Origin: Pectinophora gossypiella
Taxonomy: Eukaryota > Arthropoda > Insecta > Lepidoptera > Gelechiidae
NCBI RefSeq assembly: GCF_024362695.1
Contig: NC_065415.1
Location: forward strand, 3,079,438 to 3,143,437
Reading direction: 5' to 3'
Length of the DNA: 64,000 nucleotides
Below, one piece after another: positions 40,946 through 51,904 of the stretch. Made by a program: the position numbers and the translations under genes. Numbering within the stretch: the first letter of the stretch is position 1; every line of letters begins with the position of its first letter. Below the pieces are notes generated by a model. It had not been told where the DNA came from. It worked only from the letters and a program-made list of their open reading frames with translations, and did no database searches.

Positions 40946-41215
40946 ACGTGATCTTTTAAAACCTCAATCCAAAACCCGCTCAGCGTAAAATTCTACACCG
41001 CGGCCAAACTCGCGAAACTATTCAGCTATTTGAGCCGTCAGCCCGCGGTCCCGTCTCGACGCGCGATATATCTGCGGAATATCCACTTCAATCTCCAACA
41101 CTATTTTTTTTTTCATTTAATACTGAACTATCTAGTGGAAATAAATTAGGATATTAAATTTATTTTGCTGTTTGATATTTATTTACATAAATTTATATGT
41201 TTATATTGTGAAGTG
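40946..41215. other. Unassigned with small CpG-rich block
   Basis: 41000-41095 holds two CCGCGG-type sites and GACGCGCGATATATC, against a very AT-rich background. No repeat partner or frame. Confidence 0.35.
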
Positions 41216-41219
41216 ACCG

Positions 41220-41300
41220 GCCTCTTTGTGTCCAGTGGTTCATCGTTAGGCTCACGATCCGGAGGTCCGGAGGTCTCGGGTTCGAATCCCAGTACACAAA
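41220..41300 (+). mobile_element. T1-type SINE tRNA head only
   Basis: GGCCTCTTTGTGTCCAGTGG, CTCACGATCCGGAGGTCC and a perfect B box CTCGGGTTCGAATCCC. CCGGAGGT is tandemly duplicated. The SINE body is missing. Confidence 0.8.
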
Positions 41301-41892
41301 ACAAATCCTAGTACACAATAATTGTACTCTGACTAGTAAATCCAAACGTTTCAGCATTGATTATGTACATGCTGTCTGCCTGCGGCGTTCGAAAGAAATG
41401 TTCTTACATTATTTCAGCTTACATAACCTAAATTGCGCTCAAGATTTTACGTAATATGAAGAGTACAAAACCTCTCCAAGATTTTCGTAAAATGAAGAGA
41501 ATTTCGACTAAACGTTCTCTAGTAATTTGACTAATTTAACGTGAATTTTAGGTAGCTATGTAAGTTGCTAGGTGTGACTGTGGATGTTAAGCATCTTCAT
41601 ATTCTGTCTTCTTTTTCGTTGAGAAATCAATAACAGACGTCATCAAGCCTGGTTCTAGAGTTGTTGAGCTAAGTTCTCCTGAAACGGAGACCTCATATTT
41701 ACTTACCAAGCTTGTACCATGCCCCCTGAACCATGGATCTCCTTACTTTAGGACAAATGGATGATTATCCCACCTTAAATGATGTAACATAACCATGAAT
41801 ACTCATTCGAGTAAAATTATTATAATACCCCTTTCCGATTTTAAACAAAGAGATACATAAAAATAATTTCCCCTTTTCCTACAACTACTAAA
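41301..41892. other. No feature recognised
   Basis: Nothing identified. Confidence 0.35.
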
Positions 41893-42007
41893 CTACGGAA
41901 CTATGGACTATGGAATTCCAATTGCTTTTCAATCCTGTCATACTTCTCTTGTTTCCTCCAAAAACATTAACCGATTAATACACGAAAGCCGGTTCGTTCA
42001 GAGTACC
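41893..42007 (-). mobile_element. RB LINE 3' fragment
   Basis: GGAATTCCAATTGCTTTTCA, CATACTTCTCTTGTTTCCTC, CGAAAGCCGGTTCGTTCAGA: the same RB region as the next copy, so two RB ends lie in tandem. Confidence 0.75.
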
Positions 42008-42425
42008 TTCATACACACATAAACTCATGCCTATATCCGACCGGGGTAAGCAGACACTATGGAATTCCATTTACTTCAATCCTGATACACTAACTTCTCT
42101 TGCTTCCTCCACATTCATCAATCGTTTCACGGACGCCGGTTCAGATTAAATCGTACTGAATCTTTTCTAAGGACATGTCCAATTTGGTCAATGTAGGTAG
42201 GTCTTCTTCTGCCAGCCTTACCACCAACCTTCGCTTTATACACTGCTTTCGTAATCTTATTATACTTAATCCGCTCTGTGTCCAAAACAACTTAACATTC
42301 CCTTTTCAATCTTAGCCACTATATCGTCTTTCACATCACATCTCTCCTTTATTTCACTGTTTCTTATTCTATGACAACCGATCTCATTTCAACAGCATTA
42401 ATCGTTAAGACTGATAATTAACGTT
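42008..42425 (-). mobile_element. RB LINE 3' end, longest copy
   Basis: 418 bp from the TATG-type tail (ACACACATAAACTCATGCCT) through the C-terminus to upstream coding sequence (CTTTATACACTGCTTTCGTA, CTATTTCACTGTTTCTTATT). Multiple stops and shifts on the minus strand. Confidence 0.8.
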
Positions 42426-42522
42426 CAGAGAATAAAAAATATAATAACATTTACTTCCAAAAAACAGCCTTCTCATTTAAAACTATATAAAGTAGGTCAA
42501 AAGACAATTTAAACATTTGAAT

Positions 42523-42754
42523 CTCTCTCTCTCTATTTAAGAGCTGCGCTCTTGTCGGTGGAGTAACCGTCACACACACACAACAAACATTACAACACAC
42601 ACACAAAACAAACATAAACAACAACAAACAACAAACATTTGAAAAAACAAAAAAAACAAAACAACAAAACAAACACAAACAAAACAAACAAACAGAAAAC
42701 AAACAAACAACAAAACAAACAAACAAACAAAACAAGAACAACAACCAACCAAGC
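42523..42754 (-). mobile_element. RA LINE end plus A/C-only tract, 12-bp TSD
   Basis: Perfect AAACATTTGAAT copies at 42511-42522 and 42755-42766 bound a 232-bp insertion. 42523-42567 is the RA terminus with a CTCTCT (minus AG) tail. 42571-42754 is almost entirely A and C (CACACACACACAACAAACAT and AACAAACAAACAAAC runs). In RA orientation the simple tract forms the 5' end. The 121-codon minus-strand frame across it is low-complexity and not a gene. Confidence 0.9.
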
Positions 42755-42766
42755 AAACATTTGAAT

Positions 42767-43660
42767 GAAGTTGCGAATAATATGTTTATGTTCCTCCAAC
42801 CAGATAGTACCTTCAACTTAATTAAGCCGGTTTACGACTTCAAAACTTGGGGTCCAGACCTCAAAGACTATAAAACGTAAGCGATGTATGAAAATACGGT
42901 CGTAAAAACGCAAGTGATAAACTAGAAAGAAAACCTTTTTAAAACGTGCTTAACCGCACTGTGAGTTAAGTATGCAAAGTTATTCATACACTTCTATTCT
43001 TTGACTTTTATTGGTGATCAATTTTAAAGTTCTTAAATGGACTTTTTACTGCTTAGTCCGTGAAGGAATTAATGTTTGAATTGTTATTTGCGAGCGTTCT
43101 TCCTGAATACGACTTGAAGTAAAGATATAATTACCTTTGCAAATGAACTATGAGATATAGTAAGCGATAAATAAGTTTATTGAGATCATAGTTAAATGGG
43201 CAAGAAAAGTGTTATGAAAGAAAATCTATTCCCGACCACTTTCTAAATTTAAATTTTGTGATAACTGATGTCAAAATGATAAACAGATTCGTGGGGAAAA
43301 TGTTACTAGTTATAGGAGCGCATGACATGAGAGAACGTATAAAAAACATAGAATAAGTAATAAATTTAAAAATTACTTTTAAGAATGATTTTCAATATAA
43401 AAATAGTTAGACCATCATCAATAGTTAGACTACCGTCCGATATAAAACGTATTGACTCAGATCGATCATTTAAGGCCAAACTTTCCCATTATATAATACA
43501 AAATATTTCTATTTAGAGTATCCTATAACTTTGTTTCTGTATAGCTTCGTAAGCATGATTATTATTAAGTATTTCTTATGTAAGTGACTGTAAGTCTTTA
43601 ATAAGAAATAAAGATTCTATAAACCTAAGACCATACAACAATTTTAGCTATTGTCATTGT
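42767..43660. other. No feature recognised
   Basis: AT-rich; nothing identified. Confidence 0.35.
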
Positions 43661-43714
43661 AACACCCTCGTTGGTAATCGGTCATTTTCGTCACTCGTTG
43701 AACAATGTACTTTT
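43661..43714 (+). repeat. Short repeat shared with 9500-9553
   Basis: AACACCCTCGTTGGTAATCG, GTCATTTTCGTCAC, GTTGAACAATGTAC. See the partner at 9500. Confidence 0.5.
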
Positions 43715-44464
43715 TACAAACATGTAAGCGCAATCAACTTTCCCGCGCGAGTTGTTAACACTAACCAGCATTACTTAAATCTCTAGTCTTTAATTCAAAC
43801 AGTAGCGAATAAAGTGAGAAAATGTTCAAATTTTAATTTTCATATCCACGTCGTTTATTTTCAGACGGGTCTATGCACAAAGTCCAGGTGCATTCGGTAT
43901 AATAACCAACTTTATGTGCGCAGCCACACTGAGCAAATAGAATATAAAATGTTTCAACCGCGCGGCGAAATAGGGTTAAAAGGATGGTTAAGAAAATGAA
44001 CAAAGCGATTTTGTCGCGACTTTTTCTTTCGTTATATAATTGAATGGTGATTACTTTAATTCGCACCTATTGGTTGTTACATGGCTAAATAGGAAAATCT
44101 TTATTTGTCTATTGATTACGTATAGAATTAGTAATAAATAAAATGAACAATACAATATAGGTACTTATAAACCATTTGCATAATAAATTTACACGATACG
44201 GTGCTATTTATTGCTATGCTAAATAGGGTTTAAATAATGTTTAATGAACAGACTTTTTGAAATGAGTCTGTTGCGGTAGATAGCGTTTAAATTACTTATC
44301 TTCTTATCTAGACGTAGCCTATGAAGAGTAGGTAGATAGAAGAGTGTTGTGAATTGATAAAGTACCAAATAAAAATGAACGATAAAATTTTCATTTCAGA
44401 TTTTACTGAATCTTGGTAACGAAAAAATAATATAATATAATAATAGTGTATTATGTATTTTGAC
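43715..44464. other. No feature recognised
   Basis: Overlapping 61- and 77-codon frames on opposite strands near 43814-44066 are unsupported. Confidence 0.35.
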
Positions 44465-44530
44465 CCAGAAAGAATCGCGTGAAAGAGGTGATGCCTTTAC
44501 CCAGCAGTGAGTAGATACAGGCTGAGTATA
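44465..44530 (+). mobile_element. LINE 3' scrap
   Basis: GAATCGCGTGAAAGAGGTGA, TGCCTTTACCCAGCAGTGAG and TAGATACAGGCTGAG resemble a non-LTR C-terminus ending (GL-PAV-RYR). Short and single-copy. Confidence 0.4.
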
Positions 44531-45173
44531 TAGTAGATAGATATATATTTTAAATGTATTAAAGTACCTACTTAATATTTTGTGTTGACAAAGCTTGTGC
44601 GAATTTTATTATGTATGATTTGAATTTGCTTAAGTACCCTTTTTTTAACATGATAGTTGGTACTGACGAAGCCTGTAGTGGATTAACATTCTGTTTTTTA
44701 TTAATATTATTTAACAATACAAAATATATTAAAGTATATTTAAATATAAACAAAGCAGTAATAGAGAAGTACAATCATTGGAATATTAAGCAGCAGTCCT
44801 CAAAATGATGAACACAAAATTGGCAAACCCATTTGCAAATGATAAATCGTTCTGTTCTCCAGACATCAGGGAACTGACGTCTTTTGTTTCCGACGATATT
44901 TGATTACGGTTGCTGAATTATTTATTAAACTACCGCCTGAGAAGTTTGTTAGTAAATAAATATTTAAAAAAGCAGCTCAAATGTTTCCAGGAATAAAGGA
45001 AGACGAAATTTAGAACAAGCGTTTCGTAAACGTCATTCGGGGATTGTTATTCTGTTATTAAATGAGATTCTCACATTTATTGTGAAACCTTTATTGTACC
45101 ATGATTTATGAGCAAATAAATAATTGTGAATTTTTGATTTTTTTTTAAATATAAGTATTACTTAATATATTCC
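44531..45173. other. No feature recognised
   Basis: AT-rich; mirror-image 65- and 68-codon frames at 44568-44808 are unsupported. Confidence 0.35.
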
Positions 45174-45478
45174 GATACGATCCGGAAGCCCCGGGTTCGC
45201 ATCCCGGTGGGGATATACATCACAAAAATCACTTTGTGATCCCTAGTTTTGTTAGGAAATTACAGGCTGATCACCTGATTGTCCGAAAGTAAGACGATCT
45301 GTGCTTCGGAAGGCACGTCAAGCCGTTGGTCCCGGTTACTACTTACTAATGTAAGTTAGTAGTCGTTACATGAGTCAATAGAGGCCTTTGGTGGCTCAAC
45401 CCTCAACCCTTTTTGTAACTCTGACACCAGGGTTGATGAGGTTGATAATCCACCTCGCACTATAGAAGAAGACTTAAT
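45174..45478 (+). mobile_element. T1 SINE, head partly lost
   Basis: Starts within the tRNA part (GATCCGGAAGCCCCGGGTTC with a good B box), then core, body with a small duplication at CAACCCTCAACCC, and the ATAGAAGAAGAC end. Confidence 0.9.
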
Positions 45479-45486
45479 ATATTTTA

Positions 45487-45660
45487 CTAGCTTTTGCCCG
45501 TGACTTCGTCCGCGTGGAACGATTTTTCCCGCTAATTACTGTTCCCGCGGGAATTCCTTTCTTAGTGCACCTCTACGGTACCTAAGCTACGTTTAGTCGT
45601 TTAGGCTGTACGTTGATATGTCAGTCAGTCAGTTTCTCCTTTTACATATTTAGATTAGAT
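45487..45660 (+). repeat. U3 repeat, short form
   Basis: TAGCTTTTGCCCGTGACTTC, CGTGG, then a single TTTTTCCCGCTAATTACTG unit, ACGGTACCTAAGCTACG, and the TCAGTCAGTTTCTCC end. It lacks the two extra internal units of the 10979 copy. Confidence 0.75.
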
Positions 45661-45780
45661 TTAGCAATGTTTTAAGTTAATCTGGTCCTGTGGTACTTCG
45701 ACTTGCTTCTTAAACAGAGAGCACCGGTTGGAACCCGAGTACCGGAATCGCACTGATAAGTTATTATGTTTAAATAAATA

Positions 45781-46268
45781 CAGGGTGTTAGTGACATCGT
45801 AACGAAAACTTTGAGGGGTGATTGATGCCATGATTCTGAGATGATATCAAGTGGAATTTTCCGTCGCAAAAGTATCGAACTGAAAATAATAAAAAAAAAA
45901 CACAAAAATTTTCATGAATATTCAGACTGAAAATTCCACTTGATGTCAACTCAGAATCATGGTCTGAACCATCCCCCTCAGTATTCGTTACGGTGTCACT
46001 AACACCCATACCTACTTGTATGGCTACCGTATATACTTGTGCGGGGTGTAAGTGACATCGTAACGAATACTGAGAGGGATGATTCAGCTGATTATTTTGA
46101 GTTAATATCAAGTGGAATTTTCCATCGCAAAAGTATAGAATTGAAAATAATTTTAAAAAACTAAAAAAAAACATGAATTTTGCGACGAAAAATTCCACCT
46201 GATATTAACTCAGAATCATGGTCTGAATCATCCCCCTGAGTATTCGTTACGATGTCACTAACACCCTG
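45781..46268. mobile_element. P1 composite: two tandem palindromes
   Basis: 488 bp between TA pairs (45779-45780 and 46269-46270). It begins CAGGGTGTTAGTGACATCG and ends CACTAACACCCTG. Each half is itself a palindrome (GATATCAAGTGGAATTTTCC against GAAAATTCCACTTGATGTCA). The two halves are joined by CCCATACCTACTTGTATGGC and TACTTGTGCGGGGTGTAAGT. The 136-codon minus-strand frame is a by-product. TA target and CAGGGTG termini fit a mariner-type MITE. Confidence 0.85.
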
Positions 46269-46332
46269 TATATCTTAAATGATACGGCTCACGTTGATAA
46301 CAGATTGCTCGTTAAGGTACCTAGTTCATCTA

Positions 46333-46640
46333 GCGATCTTAGTTCATAATACAATTCACGCTTTATTCTCACTTTGAGGTTGCAGGTTCGTATCCTAGCA
46401 TAGATCTAAATAAATGATTTTAGAATTTGTATTTGAATTTATGACAGTTACGTGCACATTCCCGAGATGTGCATTTTGGGGGTATGTGAACCTATATTGG
46501 GGTGGCTTTCTCTTCGCAGTTGGAAGGTCAAACAGACAGTCGCTTCTGTAAAAAACCTGGATCTGTCAAATTTTCAGTTTAGGTAAGCAGACTCTATGAA
46601 AACCGGATAACGCAAGGGAGATAAACAAGCATTTTGACCA
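46333..46640 (+). mobile_element. T3 SINE, diverged
   Basis: TTATTCTCACTTTGAGGTTG, CAGGTTCGTATCC, TTGTATTTGAATTTATGAC, GTATGTGAACC, CAGACAGTCGCTTCTG, GGTAAGCAGACTC. About 20-25% divergent by eye, so old. Confidence 0.75.
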
Positions 46641-46773
46641 CAATATCACCTGATGATAAGTGACGGTTTGGGCAAGAGCACCTTCTAGATAAGGCTGTCC
46701 TACAGTATCAAGAAGGTGCTGATTCACTATAAGATTAATCAATTTAAGTTTTCTTAAAAAAACTGTCTATTCA

Positions 46774-46905
46774 ATCAATCAATCAATAATACTTTATTGC
46801 ACAACGACAGATACACAGTACATAAACATACGAATAAAAATAAGCACAATAGGCGGCTTTATTGCTAAACAGCAATTTCTGGCAGGCAATAGTGGTAGTG
46901 ATGGT
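46774..46905 (-). mobile_element. U7 LINE 3' end
   Basis: TCAATCAATCAATCAATAAT, ACTTTATTGCACAACGACAG, CACAATAGGCGGCTTTATTG, AGCAATTTCTGGCAGGCAAT: minus-strand polyadenylated LINE end with a TTGA tail. Compare 24350. Confidence 0.65.
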
Positions 46906-46999
46906 GGTGGTGTCTTTAATATAGTGTTACATAACGTTTACTATGTGTAGATGCCTATTTTATATAACTTCGCCATAACTAATAATACTTTTTGTAATT

Positions 47000-47250
47000 A
47001 TTTATTTTTAGTTTGGTGCAATAAAGTGTATTTGTATTGTATTGTAATAATACTACGTGTAGAACGGTTACTCTTCGTCCCGCACCGATTCATATCGGGC
47101 GCTGATCTCACCCCCTCTGGGTCTTACTTTAGTATAAATCCGCTAAGGAGTAAAGGGAAGAGCGCGGGTGCTGTCTCTCGCTCGCACTTACGCGATAGGC
47201 GGTGCACGATAATTCCGGCCAGTTAATGCCATCTGCGGCAAATACGGCAA
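47000..47250 (+). repeat. U7 tail, U1 repeat and Jockey scrap in a row
   Basis: GGTGCAATAAAGTGTATTTG with a TATTGTATTG tail (to 47049), then U1 (GTAGAACGGTTACTCTTCG, CCCCCTCTGGGTCTTACTTT) to about 47212, then a ~36-bp Jk piece (GTTAATGCCATCTGCGGCAA). Confidence 0.6.
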
Positions 47251-47317
47251 ATTGCCGTTACTGGCAAAAAAACGGGTGAAGAGAAGAATTACGTCTGTCG
47301 AGTGTCTAGGGTATAAT

Positions 47318-47655
47318 ACATACATATATAATAAACAGCCTATATACGTCTCACTGCTGGGCACAGGCCTCTCCTTAATTAACCGGAGGAGGTGTGGAGC
47401 ATACTCCACCACGCTGCTCCAATGCGGGTTGGTGGAGGTGTTTTTACGGCTAATAGCCGGGACCAACGGCTTAACGTGCCCTCAGAAGCACGGAATCATC
47501 TTACTTTTTCGGACAATCAGGTGATTCAAGCCTGAAAAGTCCTTGCCAAACAAAGGACAGTCTCACAAAGTGATTTTGACAATGTCCCCATCGGGAATCG
47601 AACTCGGACCTCCAGATCGTAAGCCGATCGTAAGTAAAACGCTCTAACCACGGAG
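47318..47655 (-). mobile_element. T2 SINE, full length, 9-bp TSD
   Basis: GGGTATAAT at 47309-47317 and 47656-47664. All T2 parts are present. A ~12-base duplication (GATCGTAAGCCGATCGTAAG) lies in the anticodon-arm equivalent near 47620. Confidence 0.9.
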
Positions 47656-47939
47656 GGGTATAATTTCGCTTAAAATTAATATAGTAAAAGCAATTCTACT
47701 GAATAAAAGAGAGACAACGCGAATCAGCTGTAAGGAAAGCAAAAACCTTTCGCTGTTTGACAAATTGTCGACCTAACCGATTTGTTCAGTCCGCCGAACC
47801 TTTTGTTTCCAATGACATTTATTATTTGTCCACCCTTTCTCTCAGTTCTTTGTTAGCGGATATTAACAATTTATACATACTGTTGAGTATTCGAACAAAC
47901 TTATAAACTTATGGTTTTAAAGATGACGTCACAAGATCT

Positions 47940-48258
47940 TCTTCTTCTATCGTGTGGATTGTGAGGTGAATTACTAACCCTATCAACCCTGATGTCAGGG
48001 TTATTACTGAGCCGTTTAGGCCCCTGACATGACTCACGTAACGACTACGTACTTACATCAGTAAGTAATAACCGGGACCAACGGCTTAACGTGCCTTCCG
48101 AAGCCCGGATCGTCTTACTTTCGGACTATCAGATGATTAGTCATGTCCTAACTAAACTAAGGATCACAAAGTGATTTTTGTGATTTGTCCCCACAGGGAC
48201 TCGAATCCGGGACCTCCGGATCGTGAGCTCAACGCTCAACCACAGGACCACGGAGGCC
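47940..48258 (-). mobile_element. T1 SINE, full length
   Basis: CTTCTTCTATCGTGTGGATT to head CACGGAGGCC. B box CCGGATTCGAGTCCC on the minus strand. Confidence 0.93.
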
Positions 48259-48640
48259 GACGTTTTTACAATAAGGTGTCCGTAACAGTTCGTACCTATT
48301 CGCATAGTATTATGTTCAAATTTACGTGTACAAAGGGGAATTTAAGTTAGATTTGATCACGTAGACTTTCTAGGTAGATGTTCTATATATATTATACTGA
48401 GTAGGTAATACGTATTGTTTCGAATAACGTATTTGCTGGGGCTTTGTGGATTCTGGAATAGTTCTACGAACGTGAAAGCAAACTTAGATTTAGTCGTTGG
48501 CTAATAATTTAATTCGCTTTTGAAAATGGAATAAATTCCATCTCGTTTTAGATTCTCCACATTTTATTTCGATTTTGGCGTCTGAAATATTTCGTGTTTT
48601 TTTATTATAAAGTATTTCAGCTAGACGTTAATTATTTGTT
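48259..48640. other. No feature recognised
   Basis: Nothing identified. Confidence 0.35.
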
Positions 48641-48940
48641 TTAATAATATAGCATCTCGCCTTTATCCCCAAAGAGATAGGGAGGGGGATTTCGTGAACT
48701 AGGTTCAAGGCAAATTAAGAAAATCTGATTATTAAATAAAGACAGATAAACTAACGAATTTAACTTATTTATGAATTTTGATCAAGAAAAACATAATAAT
48801 AAGTCAGACATTATATCACGTTTTTTCTATGACGTCACAGTGTGCTTTTTGATACAAATTCCATAGTAATTTCGTGTTTTGACGTCTAGTAAAGACTAAC
48901 TGATTTGACTAGTTGGACGCTAGCCTATTGTACTATACAC
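48641..48940. mobile_element. P5 foldback, right arm only
   Basis: TTAAATAAAGACAGAT, GAATTTAACTTATTTATGAA, AAACATAATAATAAGTCAGA, TTGATACAAATTCCATAGTA, ACTGATTTGACTAGTTGGA: the undisturbed equivalent of 6107-6511, without the T2 insertion. Confidence 0.8.
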
Positions 48941-49026
48941 CCACTTCTAGTCAGCTATATTGAAGTAGATTTTATTATAATTATCCGGGCACAAATCCTG
49001 GAAAGCACGTGACTTAATAACCTCAT

Positions 49027-49205
49027 CATCATCAATTTAAGAGCTACGCTCTTGTCGGTGTAGCATTTTCCATTCCAGTCTATCATAGGCCAATTCCTTG
49101 ACTTCCCTTAACCTTTCCTTTAATTTGTTCCATGTAAGCTCTTCTTGGTCTTCCCCTCCATCTCTTTCCTTCTAGCTTTCCTTCTATGATGTTTTTAATA
49201 AATTT
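49027..49205 (-). mobile_element. RA LINE 3' end (GAT tail)
   Basis: CATCATCATCAATTTAAGAG, CTACGCTCTTGTCGGTGTAG, CATTTTCCATTCCAGTCTAT, TCTATGATGTTTTTAATAAA. Very similar to 39537-39715. Confidence 0.82.
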
Positions 49206-49229
49206 GTCGTTTTTACTCATCTTACCTCA

Positions 49230-49318
49230 TCTTCACGAGCCCATTAACGTCCCCACTGCAGGGGCACGGGCCTTCCCTATAGATGGATAGGGAGATCGGG
49301 CCTTAAACCACCACGCAT
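49230..49318 (-). mobile_element. S5 3' fragment
   Basis: GAGCCCATTAACGTCCCCAC, GGGCACGGGCCTTCCCTATA, GATCGGGCCTTAAACCACC: the last ~90 bases of S5. Confidence 0.8.
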
Positions 49319-50230
49319 GACCCTAAAAATAATTCAAGCTCATTCTAGTTGTTGAGAGCCTGACCTGGGATTGAACCCCATGACACTGCGTTGTAAGTCG
49401 CGCGTTCTCTGAACAGCGCTTTCAGGGGCATAATATTTAATATTGTCCCGGAGTCTTTAGTTAGGTAGCGACTGGCTGGTCTCCGGCCTGTCATGGAATG
49501 TCATTTTTTGTTTTACCTATTTCATGATACTTTTTTTTACGTTGTTATTCTGCTGTGCTCCCTTTCTGTTATATTTTTACATTACATTTTGATCAATAAG
49601 TTTGTAACAAATATTTACAACACACACACACACACCCTCGCGTTATTTTTAACTCGTTAAGTTTATAAAAAATGTTAGCTGTGTTTACCTTTAATTGGTT
49701 ACGAATTTAGAATAACACCTATGTTTGTTGAATAAGTGTAGTAATAATGTTGTAGGTAACTGTTGGTAAACCTTATAAAGTTTTAAAAAATATATATTAT
49801 GGTACATTCCATGGGACATACCTAAAAGTGTACCATTTATGGTCAGGCACATCTCTAGCGCGAGCAAACCAACGCGTCTCAATGTTTGGATATTGTAATT
49901 TAATATAATATTCAAAGTAATACAGTTCGTTCAAATATTTGTGTAAGGTTTTATTAATAAAAACCAGCGTTCTCTCCATACATTTTGCAACTTGTTTGAC
50001 AAACTGCTCACTCGTATGTCAGAGAGCAGATCTAAAGGATGTTTACGCTCCCCTCATTAAATCCGTAATGACCTCAATTTAAGGAAATAATTCTCTATCA
50101 GCATTCTAATTATGGGTGTCGAGTTCGTTATGAACCAGCGGTTCTATCGGATTTCGCCTGGGTTTACATTTTGTACCTTATAGAATAATTAATTACTTAT
50201 TTAGATAAATTATTAAGTCTATGCTATATT
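49319..50230. other. Mostly unassigned
   Basis: A (CA)n run lies near 49620-49636. GACCTGGGATTGAACCCC near 49370 resembles a tRNA B box in reverse, perhaps another decayed SINE. No genes. Confidence 0.35.
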
Positions 50231-50580
50231 GAACCGTGGTAGTTCAGTTGGTAGAACGCTTGACTCTCACTTTGGGGCCGCAGTTTAGAATTCAGCTCAG
50301 GCTTAAACCAATGATTGTCGAATTTGTTTTCGAATTCATGTTTGGATCATTAATGATTATCACGTGCTCAGCGGTGAAGGAAAACATCGGAACGAAACCA
50401 ACATTCCCGAGAAATGCATTTACGGAAATATGTGACCTAACTTGTATTGGGCTGATTTTCCCTTCGCGGGTTGTAAGATCAGACAGGCAGTCGCTTTTGA
50501 AGAAACCCGGACCTGTAAAAAAATCTTCCGGTTAGGTAAGCGGACCCTGTGAGAAACGGGGTAATGCCCTAGCATTATTT
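50231..50580 (+). mobile_element. T3 SINE, full length
   Basis: Best plus-strand T3: GAACCGTGGTAGTTCAGTTG, GTAGAACGCTTGACTCTCAC, damaged B box, ATGATTGTCGAATTTG, GATTATCACGTGCTCAGC, ATTCCCGAGAAATGCATTTA, ATTGGGCTGATTTTCCCTTC, CAGACAGGCAGTCGC, GGTAAGCGGACCC, GGGGTAATGCCCTAGC. Expected GATGATG tail missing. Confidence 0.9.
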
Positions 50581-50714
50581 CTATTAGGGTTCTTCTGTCA
50601 TCAGACGAAGGACGTATTTTGGAAATAAAATAAAATTTAAAGGTGACCGGTGGTTCGTTGATGTAAGTAATTCTCTGGTGACATGCATTAGGTGGCACTA
50701 AATGGGCAGTAGTA

Positions 50715-50885
50715 TTGCCGAAAAATCGATAGTTTTACCTTTAGTTTATCGATTATCGATTGTATCTCTTTTTTGGCGATACTATTGATAAGCAACAATA
50801 GTATCGACTCTATCGATACTATCGTTTTTGGTAAACTATCGATAGTTCGATCGAAAACTATCGATAGGGCACTATCGAGCGGCAA
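50715..50885. repeat. TATCGATA cluster with hairpins (in U5)
   Basis: Dense ATCGAT palindromes, including CTATCGATACTATCG, AACTATCGATAGTTCG and AAAACTATCGATAGGGC. A perfect 11-bp stem (CGATACTATTG at 50777-50787, CAATAGTATCG at 50796-50806) sits inside. The flanks (GGGCAGTAGTATTGCCG, GGCAACACTATTGGGCAGCA, ATTTCAACTTAAAATACGCC) match U5 at 59515. TATCGATA is the insect DRE (DREF-binding) motif; function here is speculative. Confidence 0.6.
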
Positions 50886-50935
50886 CACTATTGGGCAGCA
50901 ATTATTGAGCAAAATTTCAACTTAAAATACGCCGA

Positions 50936-51489
50936 GAAAATACGAGTGACCGGCAGTTGTGAAGGACACGAAAACGTGGCTTTGTTCTGAAACCAAATTG
51001 GTGGGGAACCGTTTATGTTATTGTTTAATTTCCAATCAATGTAACAGAAACAAACATATCCGCAACCGTAAGTTAGCAACTGTTTAAATTGTGTGTCTAA
51101 TGTTAGTTTAAGAACGCTCCCCTTAAACTGAAACAATGCTCGGCAATTTCCTTATTTTGATAATAAACTTACTGCAGCTTCAATGCTGGAGTAGGAGTGA
51201 GTAAAAACACATAATTGTTGATGTGGCGTTCCCTAGAATGTTCCCATTTTGGCAGTAAAACGGCGCAGTTACGTAAAAAGATATTCACTACCTAGTCTTT
51301 ATGCAGACAGGTACAGAGTAGAAGAAAGAACAAATCGAAATAAAAAGTAACAGAAAAATTACCACTTTGTAAACATTCTCAGGAAACATTCAACTGCCTA
51401 ACATTCCAGCATAGACTAATGAATGATAGTACCAACAGATCGGAGACACCAGTTGGTATCAGTACAGAATTACATTTGCTTTACGGCTA
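50936..51489. other. No feature recognised
   Basis: No genes or repeats identified. Confidence 0.35.
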
Positions 51490-51600
51490 AATAGACTAAA
51501 GTGACTCCCCCCCCTGGTGGGTAAGCCGTCGAAGAGTAAGAGAGAGCGCGCGGCATATCTCTGTCTTGCTCACACGTGTGTGCAGGGTGCCTGTGAGTGG
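51490..51600 (-). repeat. U1 repeat fragment
   Basis: CTAAATAGACTAAAGTGACT, a C-run, GTAAGCCGTCGAAGAGTAAG, AGAGAGCGCGCGGCATATCT: part of U1. Confidence 0.5.
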
Positions 51601-51904
51601 CATCACTACACTAACCTAGTAACTTACTTTCCAAAAGACAAATTAATTTGAAAAAGCTTCCACATTCAATTTCAGCATTACACTTAGATTTCAAAACCAC
51701 ACGACATTATTATGCGCGATAGCATTCAATTTCGCTTTCGCTTTCAAAGCAACCCGATAAAACAACATAGTCGAAATATGCAAACGAGAGCTCACATTAC
51801 ACGCATTGACGTACTAACATCAACCCTTTTATCTTTTACATTAGGGGGTTCCCACAGATCAGGAAGCTAGTAGACTCCGTTTAAAACCCCTGGCTATCAA
51901 TTGC
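51601..51904. other. No feature recognised
   Basis: Nothing identified. Confidence 0.35.

Noticed and set aside
42451..42816. 121-codon minus-strand open frame
   Set aside because: It is the read-out of an A/C simple tract (Cys/Phe/Val repeats) plus a LINE end between target duplications.
45788..46198. 136-codon minus-strand open frame
   Set aside because: It lies wholly within the P1 palindromes and reads the same motif repeatedly.
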